Below the pieces are notes generated by a model, which searched no databases, was not told the origin of the DNA, and was given only the letters and a program-made list of their open reading frames with translations. Positions 19,316-28,360 of a DNA stretch of 64,000 nucleotides are shown one piece after another. This DNA is from Prevotella sp. (GTDB lineage Bacteria; Bacteroidota; Bacteroidia; Bacteroidales; Bacteroidaceae). The position numbers were made by a program, and so were the translations under genes. How positions within the stretch are numbered: position 1 is the stretch's first letter; each line of letters begins with the position of its first letter. The DNA lies in contig JAGCDO010000007.1 in NCBI GenBank assembly GCA_017651265.1, positions 1 to 64,000 of the forward strand, in the 5' to 3' direction.

Positions 19316-20074
19316 ATGAGAAAGAAAATCGTAGCAGGTAACTGGAAAATGAACATGAACCTGCAAGAGGGTATCGCTCTGGCAAAAGAGCTGAATGAGA
19401 CACTGAAAGCTGATAAACCAAACTGCGGTGTAGTCATCTGTACACCGTTCATTCATCTGGCTTCCATCGCACAGTTCCTCGATCAGGACATCATCGGTCT
19501 GGGTGCTGAGAACTGCGCAGATAAGGAGAAGGGTGCTTTCACCGGGGAGGTTTCAGCAGAGATGGTCAAGAGCACTGGAGCCCAGTATGTGATCCTCGGT
19601 CACTCTGAACGTCGCGAATACTACAACGAAACACCGGAGATCCTGAAGGAGAAGGTGCTTCTGGCACAGAAGAACGGTTTGAAGGTGATCTTCTGCATTG
19701 GTGAGAGTCTGGAAGAGCGCGAAGCTGGCAAGCAGAACGAGGTCGTAAAGGCTGAACTCGAAGGAAGCGTATTCAACCTCTCTGAGGAAGACTTCCGTAA
19801 GATCGTCATCGCTTACGAACCCATCTGGGCCATTGGTACAGGTAAGACTGCCACCAGCGATCAGGCCGAAGAGATCCACGCCTATATCCGCAGCATCATT
19901 GCTGAGAAATATGGACAGGCTGTAGCTGACGACACTACCATCCTCTATGGCGGTAGCTGCAAGGCAAGCAACGCTCCCGAACTGTTCGCCAAGCCCGACA
20001 TCGATGGCGGCCTCATCGGCGGTGCATCATTGAAGGCGGCTGATTTCAAGGGAATCATCGACGCTTGGAAATAA
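19316..20074 (+). CDS. tpiA: Triosephosphate isomerase
   Basis: Interconverts dihydroxyacetone phosphate and glyceraldehyde 3-phosphate in glycolysis. The 252 residues fit exactly. Residues visible: 'GNWKMN' with the substrate-binding Asn and Lys, 'ILGHSERR' with the electrophilic His (about 98), '[12 protein letters not shown]' with the catalytic Glu (about 170) and loop 6, and '[13 protein letters not shown]' / '[10 protein letters not shown]' for phosphate binding. It starts 7 bp after the previous gene. Confidence 0.97.
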   Translation: MRKKIVAGNWKMNMNLQEGIALAKELNETLKADKPNCGVVICTPFIHLASIAQFLDQDIIGLGAENCADKEKGAFTGEVSAEMVKSTGAQYVILGHSERREYYNETPEILKEKVLLAQKNGLKVIFCIGESLEEREAGKQNEVVKAELEGSVFNLSEEDFRKIVIAYEPIWAIGTGKTATSDQAEEIHAYIRSIIAEKYGQAVADDTTILYGGSCKASNAPELFAKPDIDGGLIGGASLKAADFKGIIDAWK

Positions 20075-20080
20075 ACTAAA

Positions 20081-20707
20081 ATGAAGAAACTTATAACCAT
20101 ACTACTCATTCTGTGCGCTGCTACTACAGCCAGCGCACAGAATTTCCTTGACGAACTGCAGAAGAAACAGCAAGGACAAGGAACAGTTACCGTCACCGAG
20201 AGTAAGGAGATTTCCGACCTGGTTAACGGTACCGCTGCCCTCGCTGCGAAGAAACTGGAGGAAGAAAAGGCCGCTGCCGCCGCAGCTGCTGCAGCCAAGG
20301 AAAAGGAAGAAGCTGCTAGACTGGCTGCTGAGAAGGAACGCGAAAAGGCCCGATTGCTGGCAGAAAAGGAAAAGAAGGAAAAGGAGGAGAGCGAACTGGA
20401 GATTCCCGTCATCGACACTCGCAAGAAGGTGATGAAGAACTCCTATAAGGTGGATGGCTATCGTGTTCAGGTATTCTCTGGAGGTAACACGCGTAGCGAC
20501 CGCATGAAGGCTGAGCAGATACGCGATAAGCTGAAAGCCGCCTTCCCCGATCAGCCCATCTATACGCATTTCTATTCTCCGCGATGGATCTGCCGTATGG
20601 GTAACTACCGCACCTTCAACGAAGCCAACAGCTATTGCAAGAAAGTAAAAGCCATGGGATACAAGCAGGCTTGTGTCGTCAAGGGCAAGATTACCGTACA
20701 AAACTAA
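20081..20707 (+). CDS. SPOR domain protein, periplasmic
   Basis: A 208-residue protein with a signal peptide ('[17 protein letters not shown]', cleavage near residue 20). Residues 58-105 are an Ala/Lys/Glu-rich charged helix. The SPOR domain follows at about residues 125-205 ('[25 protein letters not shown]' region, then '[19 protein letters not shown]'). SPOR domains bind glycan strands lacking stem peptides at division sites. It starts 6 bp after tpiA, in the conserved tpiA-SPOR-folE order. An Ala-rich open frame on the other strand is a shadow. Confidence 0.9.
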   Translation: MKKLITILLILCAATTASAQNFLDELQKKQQGQGTVTVTESKEISDLVNGTAALAAKKLEEEKAAAAAAAAAKEKEEAARLAAEKEREKARLLAEKEKKEKEESELEIPVIDTRKKVMKNSYKVDGYRVQVFSGGNTRSDRMKAEQIRDKLKAAFPDQPIYTHFYSPRWICRMGNYRTFNEANSYCKKVKAMGYKQACVVKGKITVQN

Positions 20708-20709
20708 TC

Positions 20710-21303
20710 ATGAATCCGGAAACAGAATTCAGAGAAGGACTCGACCAACTCGCCTCTCATTACAAGAGCATCCTGGAATTATTGGGAGAGGATACGGAAC
20801 GCGAAGGACTGCAAAAGACTCCCTTACGCGTGGCTAAGGCCATGCAGATCCTAACACGAGGCTATGAGCAGGATGCCAACAAGGTACTCACCGATGCGTT
20901 GTTCGAGGAGAAATACAACCAGATGGTGATTGTCAAGGACATCGACTTCTTCTCACTTTGCGAACACCACATGCTGCCGTTCTACGGAAAAGTGCATGTA
21001 GCATATATTCCTAACGGATATATTACCGGACTTTCGAAAATCGCCCGTGTAGTAGATATCTTCAGTCATCGCCTGCAAGTACAGGAACGACTCACCCAAC
21101 AAATCAAGGACTGTATCCAACAGACACTCCGTCCGCTCGGTGTTATGGTAGTGATTGAAGCCAAACACATGTGTATGCAGATGCGGGGCGTGGAAAAACA
21201 AAATGCCATCACTACTACCAGTGATTTCAGTGGGGCCTTCAACCAAGCAAAGACACGTGAGGAATTCATGAATCTGCTCCGTGGGGAGAGCAAACGGATC
21301 TGA
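20710..21303 (+). CDS. folE: GTP cyclohydrolase I
   Basis: Converts GTP to 7,8-dihydroneopterin triphosphate, the entry to folate synthesis (folK is at 2.9 kb). The 197-residue type I enzyme has the zinc site '[14 protein letters not shown]' (Cys, His) and '[13 protein letters not shown]' (second Cys), and '[22 protein letters not shown]' at the active site. The ATG at 20710, 2 bp after the SPOR stop, matches family starts; a longer frame from 20635 would overlap the SPOR gene. Confidence 0.95.
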   Translation: MNPETEFREGLDQLASHYKSILELLGEDTEREGLQKTPLRVAKAMQILTRGYEQDANKVLTDALFEEKYNQMVIVKDIDFFSLCEHHMLPFYGKVHVAYIPNGYITGLSKIARVVDIFSHRLQVQERLTQQIKDCIQQTLRPLGVMVVIEAKHMCMQMRGVEKQNAITTTSDFSGAFNQAKTREEFMNLLRGESKRI

Positions 21304-21386
21304 TACAGATCACTACTAATCTATTACTTTTCCCTTTGAATAACGAAAAAAATGCTTATTTTCTTCGTTGTTTAATTATTTTATAT

Positions 21387-21394
21387 TATCTTTG
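21387..21394 (+). promoter_or_regulatory. -7 box of the fimbrial operon
   Basis: TATCTTTG at 21387-21394, 57 bp before the first gene of the fimbrial-type operon. The -33 region has only a weak match (GTTG). Confidence 0.55.
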
Positions 21395-21451
21395 CATCGA
21401 ATACGCAATTTGCTTCTAATGTTAAACAACTAACGATTCGAACTTTACTGG

Positions 21452-22054
21452 GTGAAAAAAATAGCGAATAGGCATCTATGCAGGACTCTTGTGCTGGCGG
21501 CATTCCTGATGCTGTCGGTCCTTAACATATATGCCCAGAAACAAGAAGAAACTATTCTCTTACGTGCCAACATGCTACGTTGGGCCACCCTCACACCTGA
21601 TATCGGTGTGGAATGGCAGCTCAACAAGGAATGGAGTGTATTGGCCAATGCCACCTACACCCGTTGGAGCTGGAGCGACAATAACCGACGCTTTGCCCAG
21701 AAGGAGTTTGCTGGTGAGATCCGTCATTACATGGGATATATGTCTACCCAACGTCCTTGGTATGTAGGAATGATGATACATGGCGGTCAGTACAACTTCG
21801 GACTCACCGAAAGGGGTCGCCAGGGCGACTACATGGGAGGTGGCATCACTGCAGGATACCGACTCCGTCTGCACAACAAACGGTTCTTCATTGACTTTGG
21901 TGGCGGTCTTGGTTTCACCCATGCTACGATTGAAAAGTACAAAACCATCGATGGCGTACGCTACTACACTGGTGATGGCAATACAAACTACATCGGCATC
22001 AACAAACTGTCGGTGGCTCTCGTATGGAACTTCTTAAGAAAGGACGGGCAATGA
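21452..22054 (+). CDS. DUF3575 family outer-membrane-type protein
   Basis: A 200-residue protein with a signal peptide ending 'LNIYAQ' (about residue 28). The mature part is rich in aromatic beta strands ('MLRWATLTPDIGVEWQLNKEWSVLANATYTRWSW', cut into shorter strands) and ends with 'VALVWNFLRK', the pattern of a small outer-membrane beta-barrel. DUF3575 proteins are regularly found at the head of Bacteroidales fimbria operons, as here. GTG at 21452 is the only start that keeps the signal peptide. The stop overlaps the next gene's ATG. Confidence 0.75.
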   Translation: MKKIANRHLCRTLVLAAFLMLSVLNIYAQKQEETILLRANMLRWATLTPDIGVEWQLNKEWSVLANATYTRWSWSDNNRRFAQKEFAGEIRHYMGYMSTQRPWYVGMMIHGGQYNFGLTERGRQGDYMGGGITAGYRLRLHNKRFFIDFGGGLGFTHATIEKYKTIDGVRYYTGDGNTNYIGINKLSVALVWNFLRKDGQ

Positions 22055-22971
22055 AAAAGCATATCTTTACCATATTCATTAGCTTGACCGCCGTGCTCCT
22101 GTTGACATCGTGCGTGAAAGATAGGCTTCATTTCCTGCCGGACGATGATCCTGAATACTTCAATCCCGACGAATGGAAGCTGGGAACCATGATTGTCAAG
22201 ACCGACTGGAGTCGTACGGACCAAGGTGTTCCCCCTGCCGACGACTACTATCTCATGCTGAATGACAACACTTATATAGTGGGAGATGTGAACAATATCA
22301 TCCGTCACCTACACCCAGAGACCTATCGTGTCTTTGCTTTCTATGACCCACAGGGTATTCATATAGAAGACAATGTGGCCACGGTTGACAATGAGATTGA
22401 CGGAACTTTGCTTCGCAACCCGGGAACCCTGATGGTTTCCGACTTCGAAGAAGCCAAGGTGATGCGTAGCGATACCACCTATGTCAACCTCATCATGCGC
22501 CAGTTGGTACACGAAGTAACAATAAACATCTATATGTGGCCGGGTGACGAGCAGTACATATCAAACATTACAGGCTCTATAGACGGTATTGCACAGTCTG
22601 TTGATATCACCACGGGTGAGGTGGTATCCGACTACAACAGTGTCATCACCCTCCCCCTCACGCTTACCTATACCCCTTATAATGGTACGGATGAAGAACT
22701 GCAAGGACAGGATGTTCCCACCTACACCTGCACCATCCGCATCATCGACATCGTTCACTCCTCCACCCAACCCATGGAACTCCATGTAACTTATAGCAAT
22801 GGCACGGAGGCTACTATGACCATTGATCTGGAGAATATTCTGGACAATATCAGTATGAAGGAAGATGTGACAAAGGTTGAACTCGACTACTTCATCAAGA
22901 CGGAATCGGGAATCACCACGTCTATCATCGACTGGCACGTGATTGATGAGGGACATCATGACATCAAATAA
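22051..22971 (+). CDS. DUF5119/Mfa2-like fimbrial accessory lipoprotein
   Basis: A 306-residue lipoprotein (lipobox 'LLLTSCVKD', about Cys18). 'LGTMIVKTDWSRTDQGVPPADDYYLML' type strands, then 'LHPETYRVFAFYDPQG' and 'VNLIMRQLVHEVTINIYMWPG' match DUF5119 and the FimB/Mfa2 anchor proteins, which terminate or anchor fimbriae on the outer membrane. ATG 22051 overlaps the stop of the DUF3575 gene, so the longer frame from 22024 is not needed. Assignment to DUF5119 rather than Mfa2 is from pattern only. Confidence 0.7.
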   Translation: MKKHIFTIFISLTAVLLLTSCVKDRLHFLPDDDPEYFNPDEWKLGTMIVKTDWSRTDQGVPPADDYYLMLNDNTYIVGDVNNIIRHLHPETYRVFAFYDPQGIHIEDNVATVDNEIDGTLLRNPGTLMVSDFEEAKVMRSDTTYVNLIMRQLVHEVTINIYMWPGDEQYISNITGSIDGIAQSVDITTGEVVSDYNSVITLPLTLTYTPYNGTDEELQGQDVPTYTCTIRIIDIVHSSTQPMELHVTYSNGTEATMTIDLENILDNISMKEDVTKVELDYFIKTESGITTSIIDWHVIDEGHHDIK

Positions 22972-23018
22972 TCCTATAATATATATAATAAGGTATAGAG
23001 AATAATAACAAAAACAAT

Positions 23019-23939
23019 ATGAATATGAAAAAAATCCTTTTGTCAAGCATCTCCATGGCCACCCTTACATGTGCCATGATGACCGCCGCATTGTTCTCTT
23101 CTTGCAGTAGCGAAGAAGAACAGACCCCGGAGAACCAACAACCTGTGGAACTTCAGATTGTTACTTCCATCAACACACGTGCTGTGAATGCCTCATGGAC
23201 AGCAGGTGACCAGATTGGCGTTTTCGCTTTGAAGGGAACCACACAGGATTACAGTAACATGAAGTACGTAACAGAAAATGGAAGTGGTACATTCCTACCT
23301 GCCGCTGAAGATCAGACCATCATGCTACCTTACGATGGTAACAGTTACACCATTGCTGCCTACTATCCCTACACGGCTTCAGCCGCATCTGGGACCTACT
23401 CTATTGATGTCAGCAACCAGGACAACCAGGAAGCTATCGACCTGCTTGTAGCTGCTCCAGTAAGTAACGTCAGTAAGGTTAGTCCTGAGGCCGCCCTCGA
23501 CTTCTACCACAAACTGGTTAAGATCGCCCTTACCATGCAGCATGGAGATGGTATCACTGCTGAGCAGCTGGCTTATATGACAGTGACCATTAGCGGTCAG
23601 CAGACCACCGGAACTTGTGACATCATCAACAATGGCGCAGTTGTTGGTACAGGCAACGCGACTAATGTCATTACCTTACAGACATCCGCCGACGGAACTA
23701 GCAGCGAGGCCATCCTCCTTCCTGCTGCCACGACAGAGGGTATGGTCTTGACCTTTAATATTCCCAATGCAGGTGAGTATAAGTGGGAAGTGAAGAACGC
23801 CGCTAAGTCACAATCGTTCGATGCCGGAAACAAGTACAAGTACAATATTACCATCAACAAGACCAAATTGGATGTCAAGCCCAGTATAGAAGACTGGGCC
23901 GACGGTAACGACGGAGGCGAGAACGGTAACGCTATCTAA
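23019..23939 (+). CDS. Fimbrillin-family lipoprotein (copy 1)
   Basis: A 306-residue secreted lipoprotein with a signal peptide and Cys-containing site ('AALFSSCSSEEEQ'). The fimbrillin pattern is clear: 'TRAVNASWTAGDQIGVF', 'YTIAAYYPYT', 'DLLVAAPVSNVSK', 'DFYHKLVKIALTM' and the end 'TKLDVKPSIEDWADG'. These are Mfa1/FimA-like subunits that polymerise into surface fibres after processing. Two start codons (23019 and 23025) are possible. First of four similar genes in a row. Confidence 0.85.
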   Translation: MNMKKILLSSISMATLTCAMMTAALFSSCSSEEEQTPENQQPVELQIVTSINTRAVNASWTAGDQIGVFALKGTTQDYSNMKYVTENGSGTFLPAAEDQTIMLPYDGNSYTIAAYYPYTASAASGTYSIDVSNQDNQEAIDLLVAAPVSNVSKVSPEAALDFYHKLVKIALTMQHGDGITAEQLAYMTVTISGQQTTGTCDIINNGAVVGTGNATNVITLQTSADGTSSEAILLPAATTEGMVLTFNIPNAGEYKWEVKNAAKSQSFDAGNKYKYNITINKTKLDVKPSIEDWADGNDGGENGNAI

Positions 23940-23961
23940 TAACCATTAAAAAGCTTTGATT

Positions 23962-24912
23962 ATGAAGAAATACATATTTCTTGCATCCGCTGTCGTAGCA
24001 TTGGCAGCATGCAGCAGTAATGAAGAATTTGAGCAGATTGGGAACTGCGAGATCAAACTGAGTTCCACCCTATTGGTACAAACCCGTGCTGCTCAGAACA
24101 TCCAGTCAGAAGCCTTCGAGAGCGGAGAGAGTATGGCTGTGTTTATCAATGAGGACTCCTCATCACCCTCTACTCATTACGACCAGCCGTTGCAATATGA
24201 TGTGGAAGATGATGGGTCTCTTACCACTACGAATCCTCAGTATTTTCCCCAGAACGGTAACGGTGTCAATATTTACGCCGTCTATCCTTATGAAGCGGGT
24301 CAAAACTTAGAGGTTACAGAGACAACTGCACCTTTCTCAGTACAATTTGATCAGAGTTCAAAAGACAATTACAAAGCCAGTGATTTGATGGTCGGTGAAA
24401 CCACTAGTAAACCTGTATATCGTACCACTGATAACGTTACACTGCAGTTCAAGCACTGTCTGTCGAAGATTAACATCAACATCAAAGTGGGCGATGGAGT
24501 CGATGCAAATGATCTTAATGATGCAATAGTCACTATATACACGAGAACTAATGAAGCCACCTTCGATGTTCAGTCAGGTGTTATCACCGCTGTCAACAGC
24601 CAAGCACAAGCATCTACGCCCTTCGTTAGAGCAGGAAACCTGACTGCATCAGGAAATGGATTTGAGGGTATGAGTGCCATCATTATACCGCAGGACATCT
24701 CGGCAGGCTCTCAATTTATCACGATTGACACTAACAATCAGACCACTTATCGCTATTCTTTGCCAAATACCGTGAATCTCATTTCATTTGAATCAGGAAA
24801 GGCTTATACTTATAACTTAACGGTTAGGAAGTCTGGACTTACCCTTGACAGCACCAATATTACAGATTGGGATGATGGTGGTTCAGTCGATGGAGATGCA
24901 TTCCAGTCGTAA
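23962..24912 (+). CDS. Fimbrillin-family lipoprotein (copy 2)
   Basis: A 316-residue lipoprotein ('VVALAACSSNEEF', Cys17). Fimbrillin blocks: 'TRAAQNIQSEAFESGESMAVFI', 'VNIYAVYPYEAG', 'YKASDLMVGETTSKPV', 'LQFKHCLSKININIKVGDGV' and the closing 'SGLTLDSTNITDWDDGG'. It starts 22 bp after copy 1. A TTG six bases upstream is less likely as a start. The role as major or minor subunit cannot be read from the sequence. Confidence 0.85.
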   Translation: MKKYIFLASAVVALAACSSNEEFEQIGNCEIKLSSTLLVQTRAAQNIQSEAFESGESMAVFINEDSSSPSTHYDQPLQYDVEDDGSLTTTNPQYFPQNGNGVNIYAVYPYEAGQNLEVTETTAPFSVQFDQSSKDNYKASDLMVGETTSKPVYRTTDNVTLQFKHCLSKININIKVGDGVDANDLNDAIVTIYTRTNEATFDVQSGVITAVNSQAQASTPFVRAGNLTASGNGFEGMSAIIIPQDISAGSQFITIDTNNQTTYRYSLPNTVNLISFESGKAYTYNLTVRKSGLTLDSTNITDWDDGGSVDGDAFQS

Positions 24913-24925
24913 TAAGTAAACAGAT

Positions 24926-25906
24926 ATGAAGCTGAGCAAACTTCTCATCATAGCCATAGCAGCGTTATTCTTCTCTGCCTGTACAACAGAGGAAGATGGT
25001 TCTTTTACCCGTCACGAACTGGTATTCCAAGTTTGTATGGGTAATAACGAGACGCGTGCCATCACAGACAATTCATGGTCTGAGGGCGACTTTATCTTTG
25101 TGAAGGTGGGAGAGGATGTCAAGCAATATAAGATCACTTTTGACGAGAATAGCATTCCAATAGCTGAAGGCGTAGATGCGGACAACACGTTCTTCTGGGA
25201 AGATCTGGCAGGATCATCTGTAACCGTTACCGCTTGGAGCTTTGGCAAGAAATATGTTGATTCCTTGAAAGGCACAATTACTCTTGAGAGAGACCAAAGC
25301 AATGAAGAGGATTTCTACAACTGCGATTTCCTGTATGCCCCAAGCGCCACAATCAAAAAGGCTGATGTATCCCAACTGACTTTCTACCACCAGATGGCTC
25401 GCGTGAACATCAACATCAAATGTGATGAGGAGGCTGAAATCAGTAGTGTGGAATTAGGAACCTTAGAAATGGCATCTCCATGTTTTCTTGAGGCAACCTT
25501 CACAGAGCCTACTGCTTCTACAGATGAAGAATCTGACCCTAATCATGGTGTTTTCGATATTGTTTTCGATGACGGAGAAGGGGACGAAGAAGAAGAGCGT
25601 GAACCTGTTATTCCCTGCCAAGTCAGCACGGTAAGCAATTTTGATGCTTCCTATGCAGTGATCCTCATACCCTTTCCCATTGAATCTTTCGGAATCAGTA
25701 TCACGCTATCAGACGGATCAAAGTATTCCTATATAGGAGGAATATATGAAAGTCCCAATGATAATATATATCCCTTCGATCCTGGGACAGTGAACACCTT
25801 CAATATTACCATCAGAAATAAGGAACTCACAGTGGATGGGTTTGTTGATGCATCAGGACTACCATTGGATCCTGTTTCTGTTAACGACTGGAGCATACAT
25901 CAATAA
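24926..25906 (+). CDS. Fimbrillin-family lipoprotein (copy 3)
   Basis: A 326-residue lipoprotein ('ALFFSACTTEEDG', Cys19). 'TRAITDNSWSEGDFIFVKV', 'DFLYAPSATIKKADVSQLTFYHQMARVNINIKCD'-type region and the end 'VDPVSVNDWSIHQ'-like 'DPVSVNDWSIHQ' place it in the family. It carries a Glu/Asp-rich stretch near residues 205-235 ('DDGEGDEEEEREP') that the other copies lack. 13 bp separate it from copy 2. Confidence 0.8.
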   Translation: MKLSKLLIIAIAALFFSACTTEEDGSFTRHELVFQVCMGNNETRAITDNSWSEGDFIFVKVGEDVKQYKITFDENSIPIAEGVDADNTFFWEDLAGSSVTVTAWSFGKKYVDSLKGTITLERDQSNEEDFYNCDFLYAPSATIKKADVSQLTFYHQMARVNINIKCDEEAEISSVELGTLEMASPCFLEATFTEPTASTDEESDPNHGVFDIVFDDGEGDEEEEREPVIPCQVSTVSNFDASYAVILIPFPIESFGISITLSDGSKYSYIGGIYESPNDNIYPFDPGTVNTFNITIRNKELTVDGFVDASGLPLDPVSVNDWSIHQ

Positions 25907-25915
25907 AAGGAAGAT

Positions 25916-26740
25916 ATGAGAATAATGAATAAGATATATTATCTCGTCATGAGCATGACAGTTATCCTACTTGCAGCTTGTTCCCAAGACGAAATGGAAC
26001 AGAAAGAGGAAACACTGCCAGAACTGCGAGTGATGGTAAACCACCCCTCCTCCATTTCTACGCGTGCGTCTGTCAACGGTCTTGCTACTACTTTTGAAAG
26101 CGGTGACAAAATTGGTGTCTTCGTCATAGATGAGATAGGGGATCCGATGAAAATAAATGTCGCCTATCGATACAATGGCACGAACTGGGTGCTGGATGAT
26201 CCATCGGAGAAAGTTTACTATTCGCCCAACTGCTCCTATTATGCCTATTATCCCTATGTGGAGAGAGACAATAATTATTGGGATAACACCATAGTTTACT
26301 ATATGGACAATCCGAATGATTTTTTCGAATACTTTATTTCAGAATGGGTACCGGAATATGACCAGAGCACATTGGAAAACTTCAACGCCAGCGACTTGAT
26401 GGTTGGTGAGGGAACGGACAATAGTGAGACTGCTTCTGTTGCGTTTACCCTTAATCATCAGATGGGATTGGTAAGGATAGCCTACTATGACGGACGAGTA
26501 CAACAATACGTTGAAGATATTTCCGGTTTGGATAGCAAGACTTACTTTTACAACAAAGATGTAAATAATTGTCCCGTTCCGTATAATACTGGAAATCACT
26601 ACTTTTATTATATTGCCAAGCCTGGCGTCCCGATAGAATTTTGGTATATGGATACCATGACCGGTCCAAGGCCTTCTACAATTAATGTAGATGAGGACAA
26701 AGGGTTCATTACCACTACCGAAGTTTCACCATCATTTTAA
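25916..26740 (+). CDS. Fimbrillin-family lipoprotein (copy 4)
   Basis: A 274-residue lipoprotein ('MTVILLAACSQDEME', Cys22). Fimbrillin blocks are 'ISTRASVNGLATTFESGDKIGVFV', 'SYYAYYPYVERD', 'FNASDLMVGEGTDNSE' and 'FTLNHQMGLVRIAY'. The C-terminal 'xxDW' block of the others is missing, so it may be a minor or tip subunit or a shortened copy. AGGAAG lies 5-8 bp before the ATG at 25916. Confidence 0.75.
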   Translation: MRIMNKIYYLVMSMTVILLAACSQDEMEQKEETLPELRVMVNHPSSISTRASVNGLATTFESGDKIGVFVIDEIGDPMKINVAYRYNGTNWVLDDPSEKVYYSPNCSYYAYYPYVERDNNYWDNTIVYYMDNPNDFFEYFISEWVPEYDQSTLENFNASDLMVGEGTDNSETASVAFTLNHQMGLVRIAYYDGRVQQYVEDISGLDSKTYFYNKDVNNCPVPYNTGNHYFYYIAKPGVPIEFWYMDTMTGPRPSTINVDEDKGFITTTEVSPSF

Positions 26741-26779
26741 GCCATGAGCATGTCGTAAATTCAAATACAAGATATCGTT

Positions 26780-28159
26780 ATGATAAAGAAAACATTCCTA
26801 TTACTCCTGCTTGTTGTAACGGCAGTTGCAGTCAGGGCACAAGGGGTACTCGAAGTAGATGATCTCTCGCAGGCCAATGCGGTGTATTCCAGCGAGGGCG
26901 AGAAGGCTGCTGTGGAAATCAGGTGTAACCACACCATTCCCTTGCAGTTCTCATCCACGATGGATAAGTCGGTTGACCTCTTCAGTACAGAGATCCAGGG
27001 AACGGATTCAGTGTATTTCATCGAATTCCCCGCAGGTGCACGCTATCGCGGTCGTGTACTCACTGTAGTGGCTCCTGGCTTCAATCCCCTCGACATTCCC
27101 CTCGACCTGGAACCGAAGCAGTTGCGCACGTTTAAGATCTACGACCCCAACTCGATGGTGGATGCGGGCTGCTACCGCGGTCACCGTAACATGGGTGTGC
27201 GTGAGATCCAGAACGCTAACTACGAGGAGGCACTCAACCAGTTCAATGTGGCTAAGCAGTGTTCCGACTGCGACGAAGAGGAGAACAATGCCAACATCGC
27301 CAAGGTGGATTCGCTGATCAAGTTGCGCAGCGATGCCGACATCCTGTATCGTATGCTCGACTACAGTGCGGCGGCAGAGATCTATAACAATATCGTGCAG
27401 ATCAACTCCTACGATGCCTATGCCGTGCAGAAGTTCAAGGAGTGTAACGAGCGCTACGAGTCAGAGTGTGCTGTCACCTTCAAACAGGCAGAGGCCTATT
27501 TCGACAACCGTCTGTTTGAGAAGGCCCGCGCCCTTTATCAGCGTGTGGTTGAGAACGGCTGTCCTGAATCCAAGACCTCCACAGAGCGTCTGAACAGCAT
27601 CAGCAACTACCTCACCGCCAAGGAAGAGCATGCCAGCGTGGTTACCTACGAATGGATGGATGGAGCACCTATCGGTATTCACTACGGTCGCTATAACCAG
27701 ACCAAGGCGGGCATTTACCTGCACCTGAACGTGAATAGCAAGGGATTCAGTGCCATTCAGAGCAACTCGGGCAATGCCATTCCCGACCATCCAGAGGTAA
27801 ACTTCGGTGTGGGTTGGACCAAGCATCTCATCAAGTCGGAGAAGGTGCCTATTTGGCTCACCTTCGGTCCTGGTGTCACCATGAAGGGTTTCTACGGCAA
27901 GTATGCCACCATCGACAAGAACTCACACCCCGACAAGCACGGCTATCCTAACAAGGAGGCAGATGTGGAGGATATCGATTTAGAGGACGGACAGAAGTTC
28001 AACGCTGCCGTATCCGTGAATCCAGAGATCGGTGTTTGCGTGAAATACAGCTTCTTCGCTGCCCGCGTTGGCTACAGCTACCGCTTCGCCCTGAACAATG
28101 TACTGAAGGATTTCCTCGGTCAACACTGCTTCAGTCTGGGCATCGGTTTCGCCTTCTAA
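26780..28159 (+). CDS. TPR protein with C-terminal outer-membrane-like domain
   Basis: A 459-residue secreted protein (signal peptide ending 'AVAVRAQ'). Residues 25-125 resemble a PEGA-like beta region ('FIEFPAGARYRGRVLTVVAPGF'). Residues 140-275 have TPR-like helices ('NYEEALNQFNVAKQC', 'LDYSAAAEIYNNIVQI', 'RLFEKARALYQRVVE'). Residues 300-459 contain aromatic strands ending 'HCFSLGIGFAF', a C-terminal Phe typical of outer-membrane barrels. It lies 39 bp after the fourth fimbrillin and converges on the caspase-like operon; it may serve either one. Confidence 0.65.
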   Translation: MIKKTFLLLLLVVTAVAVRAQGVLEVDDLSQANAVYSSEGEKAAVEIRCNHTIPLQFSSTMDKSVDLFSTEIQGTDSVYFIEFPAGARYRGRVLTVVAPGFNPLDIPLDLEPKQLRTFKIYDPNSMVDAGCYRGHRNMGVREIQNANYEEALNQFNVAKQCSDCDEEENNANIAKVDSLIKLRSDADILYRMLDYSAAAEIYNNIVQINSYDAYAVQKFKECNERYESECAVTFKQAEAYFDNRLFEKARALYQRVVENGCPESKTSTERLNSISNYLTAKEEHASVVTYEWMDGAPIGIHYGRYNQTKAGIYLHLNVNSKGFSAIQSNSGNAIPDHPEVNFGVGWTKHLIKSEKVPIWLTFGPGVTMKGFYGKYATIDKNSHPDKHGYPNKEADVEDIDLEDGQKFNAAVSVNPEIGVCVKYSFFAARVGYSYRFALNNVLKDFLGQHCFSLGIGFAF

Positions 28160-28173
28160 CAGGGAGTACATCA

Positions 28174-28190
28174 CCAAGCATCATGCTTGG
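28174..28190. repeat. Short inverted repeat after the TPR gene
   Basis: CCAAGCA and TGCTTGG flank a 3-base loop. It is followed by A's, not T's, on the plus strand, so it is probably not a terminator. Confidence 0.45.
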
Positions 28191-28202
28191 AAAAAGTTGG
28201 AA

Positions 28203-28250
28203 GGCTGATAAGTACCTCTAACCAGGCTGATAAGTGCCTCTAACCAGGCT
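28203..28250. repeat. Tandem repeat, 22-bp period, two copies
   Basis: Two 22-bp units starting GGCTGATAAGT and ending CCTCTAACCA differ at one base and are followed by GGCT. The core GGCTGATAA and the period are shared with the array at 2781-2863. Confidence 0.8.
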
Positions 28251-28306
28251 TGTAGGAAAAACTTAGCAGACTTGCAGCTTTCACAAACGATCACGAGTAC
28301 AAAAAC

Positions 28307-28336
28307 AAAGGGACGTGTTGATGAACACGCCCCTTT
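28307..28336. terminator. Bidirectional terminator between TPR gene and caspase-like operon
   Basis: A 13-position stem with one mismatch (AAAGGGACGTGTT against AACACGCCCCTTT) around a GATG loop. T-rich sequence follows on the plus strand, and A's before it give a U-tract on the minus strand. Confidence 0.8.
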
Positions 28337-28360
28337 ATTTTATCTCTTAAATCCCAGGAT

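Noticed and set aside
20102-20701. 199-aa open frame opposite the SPOR gene
   Set aside because: It mirrors the Ala/Lys/Glu-rich region of a well supported gene and has no motifs.
28174-28190. Inverted repeat as the terminator of the TPR gene
   Set aside because: It is followed by A's on the plus strand; the better terminator is at 28307-28336.
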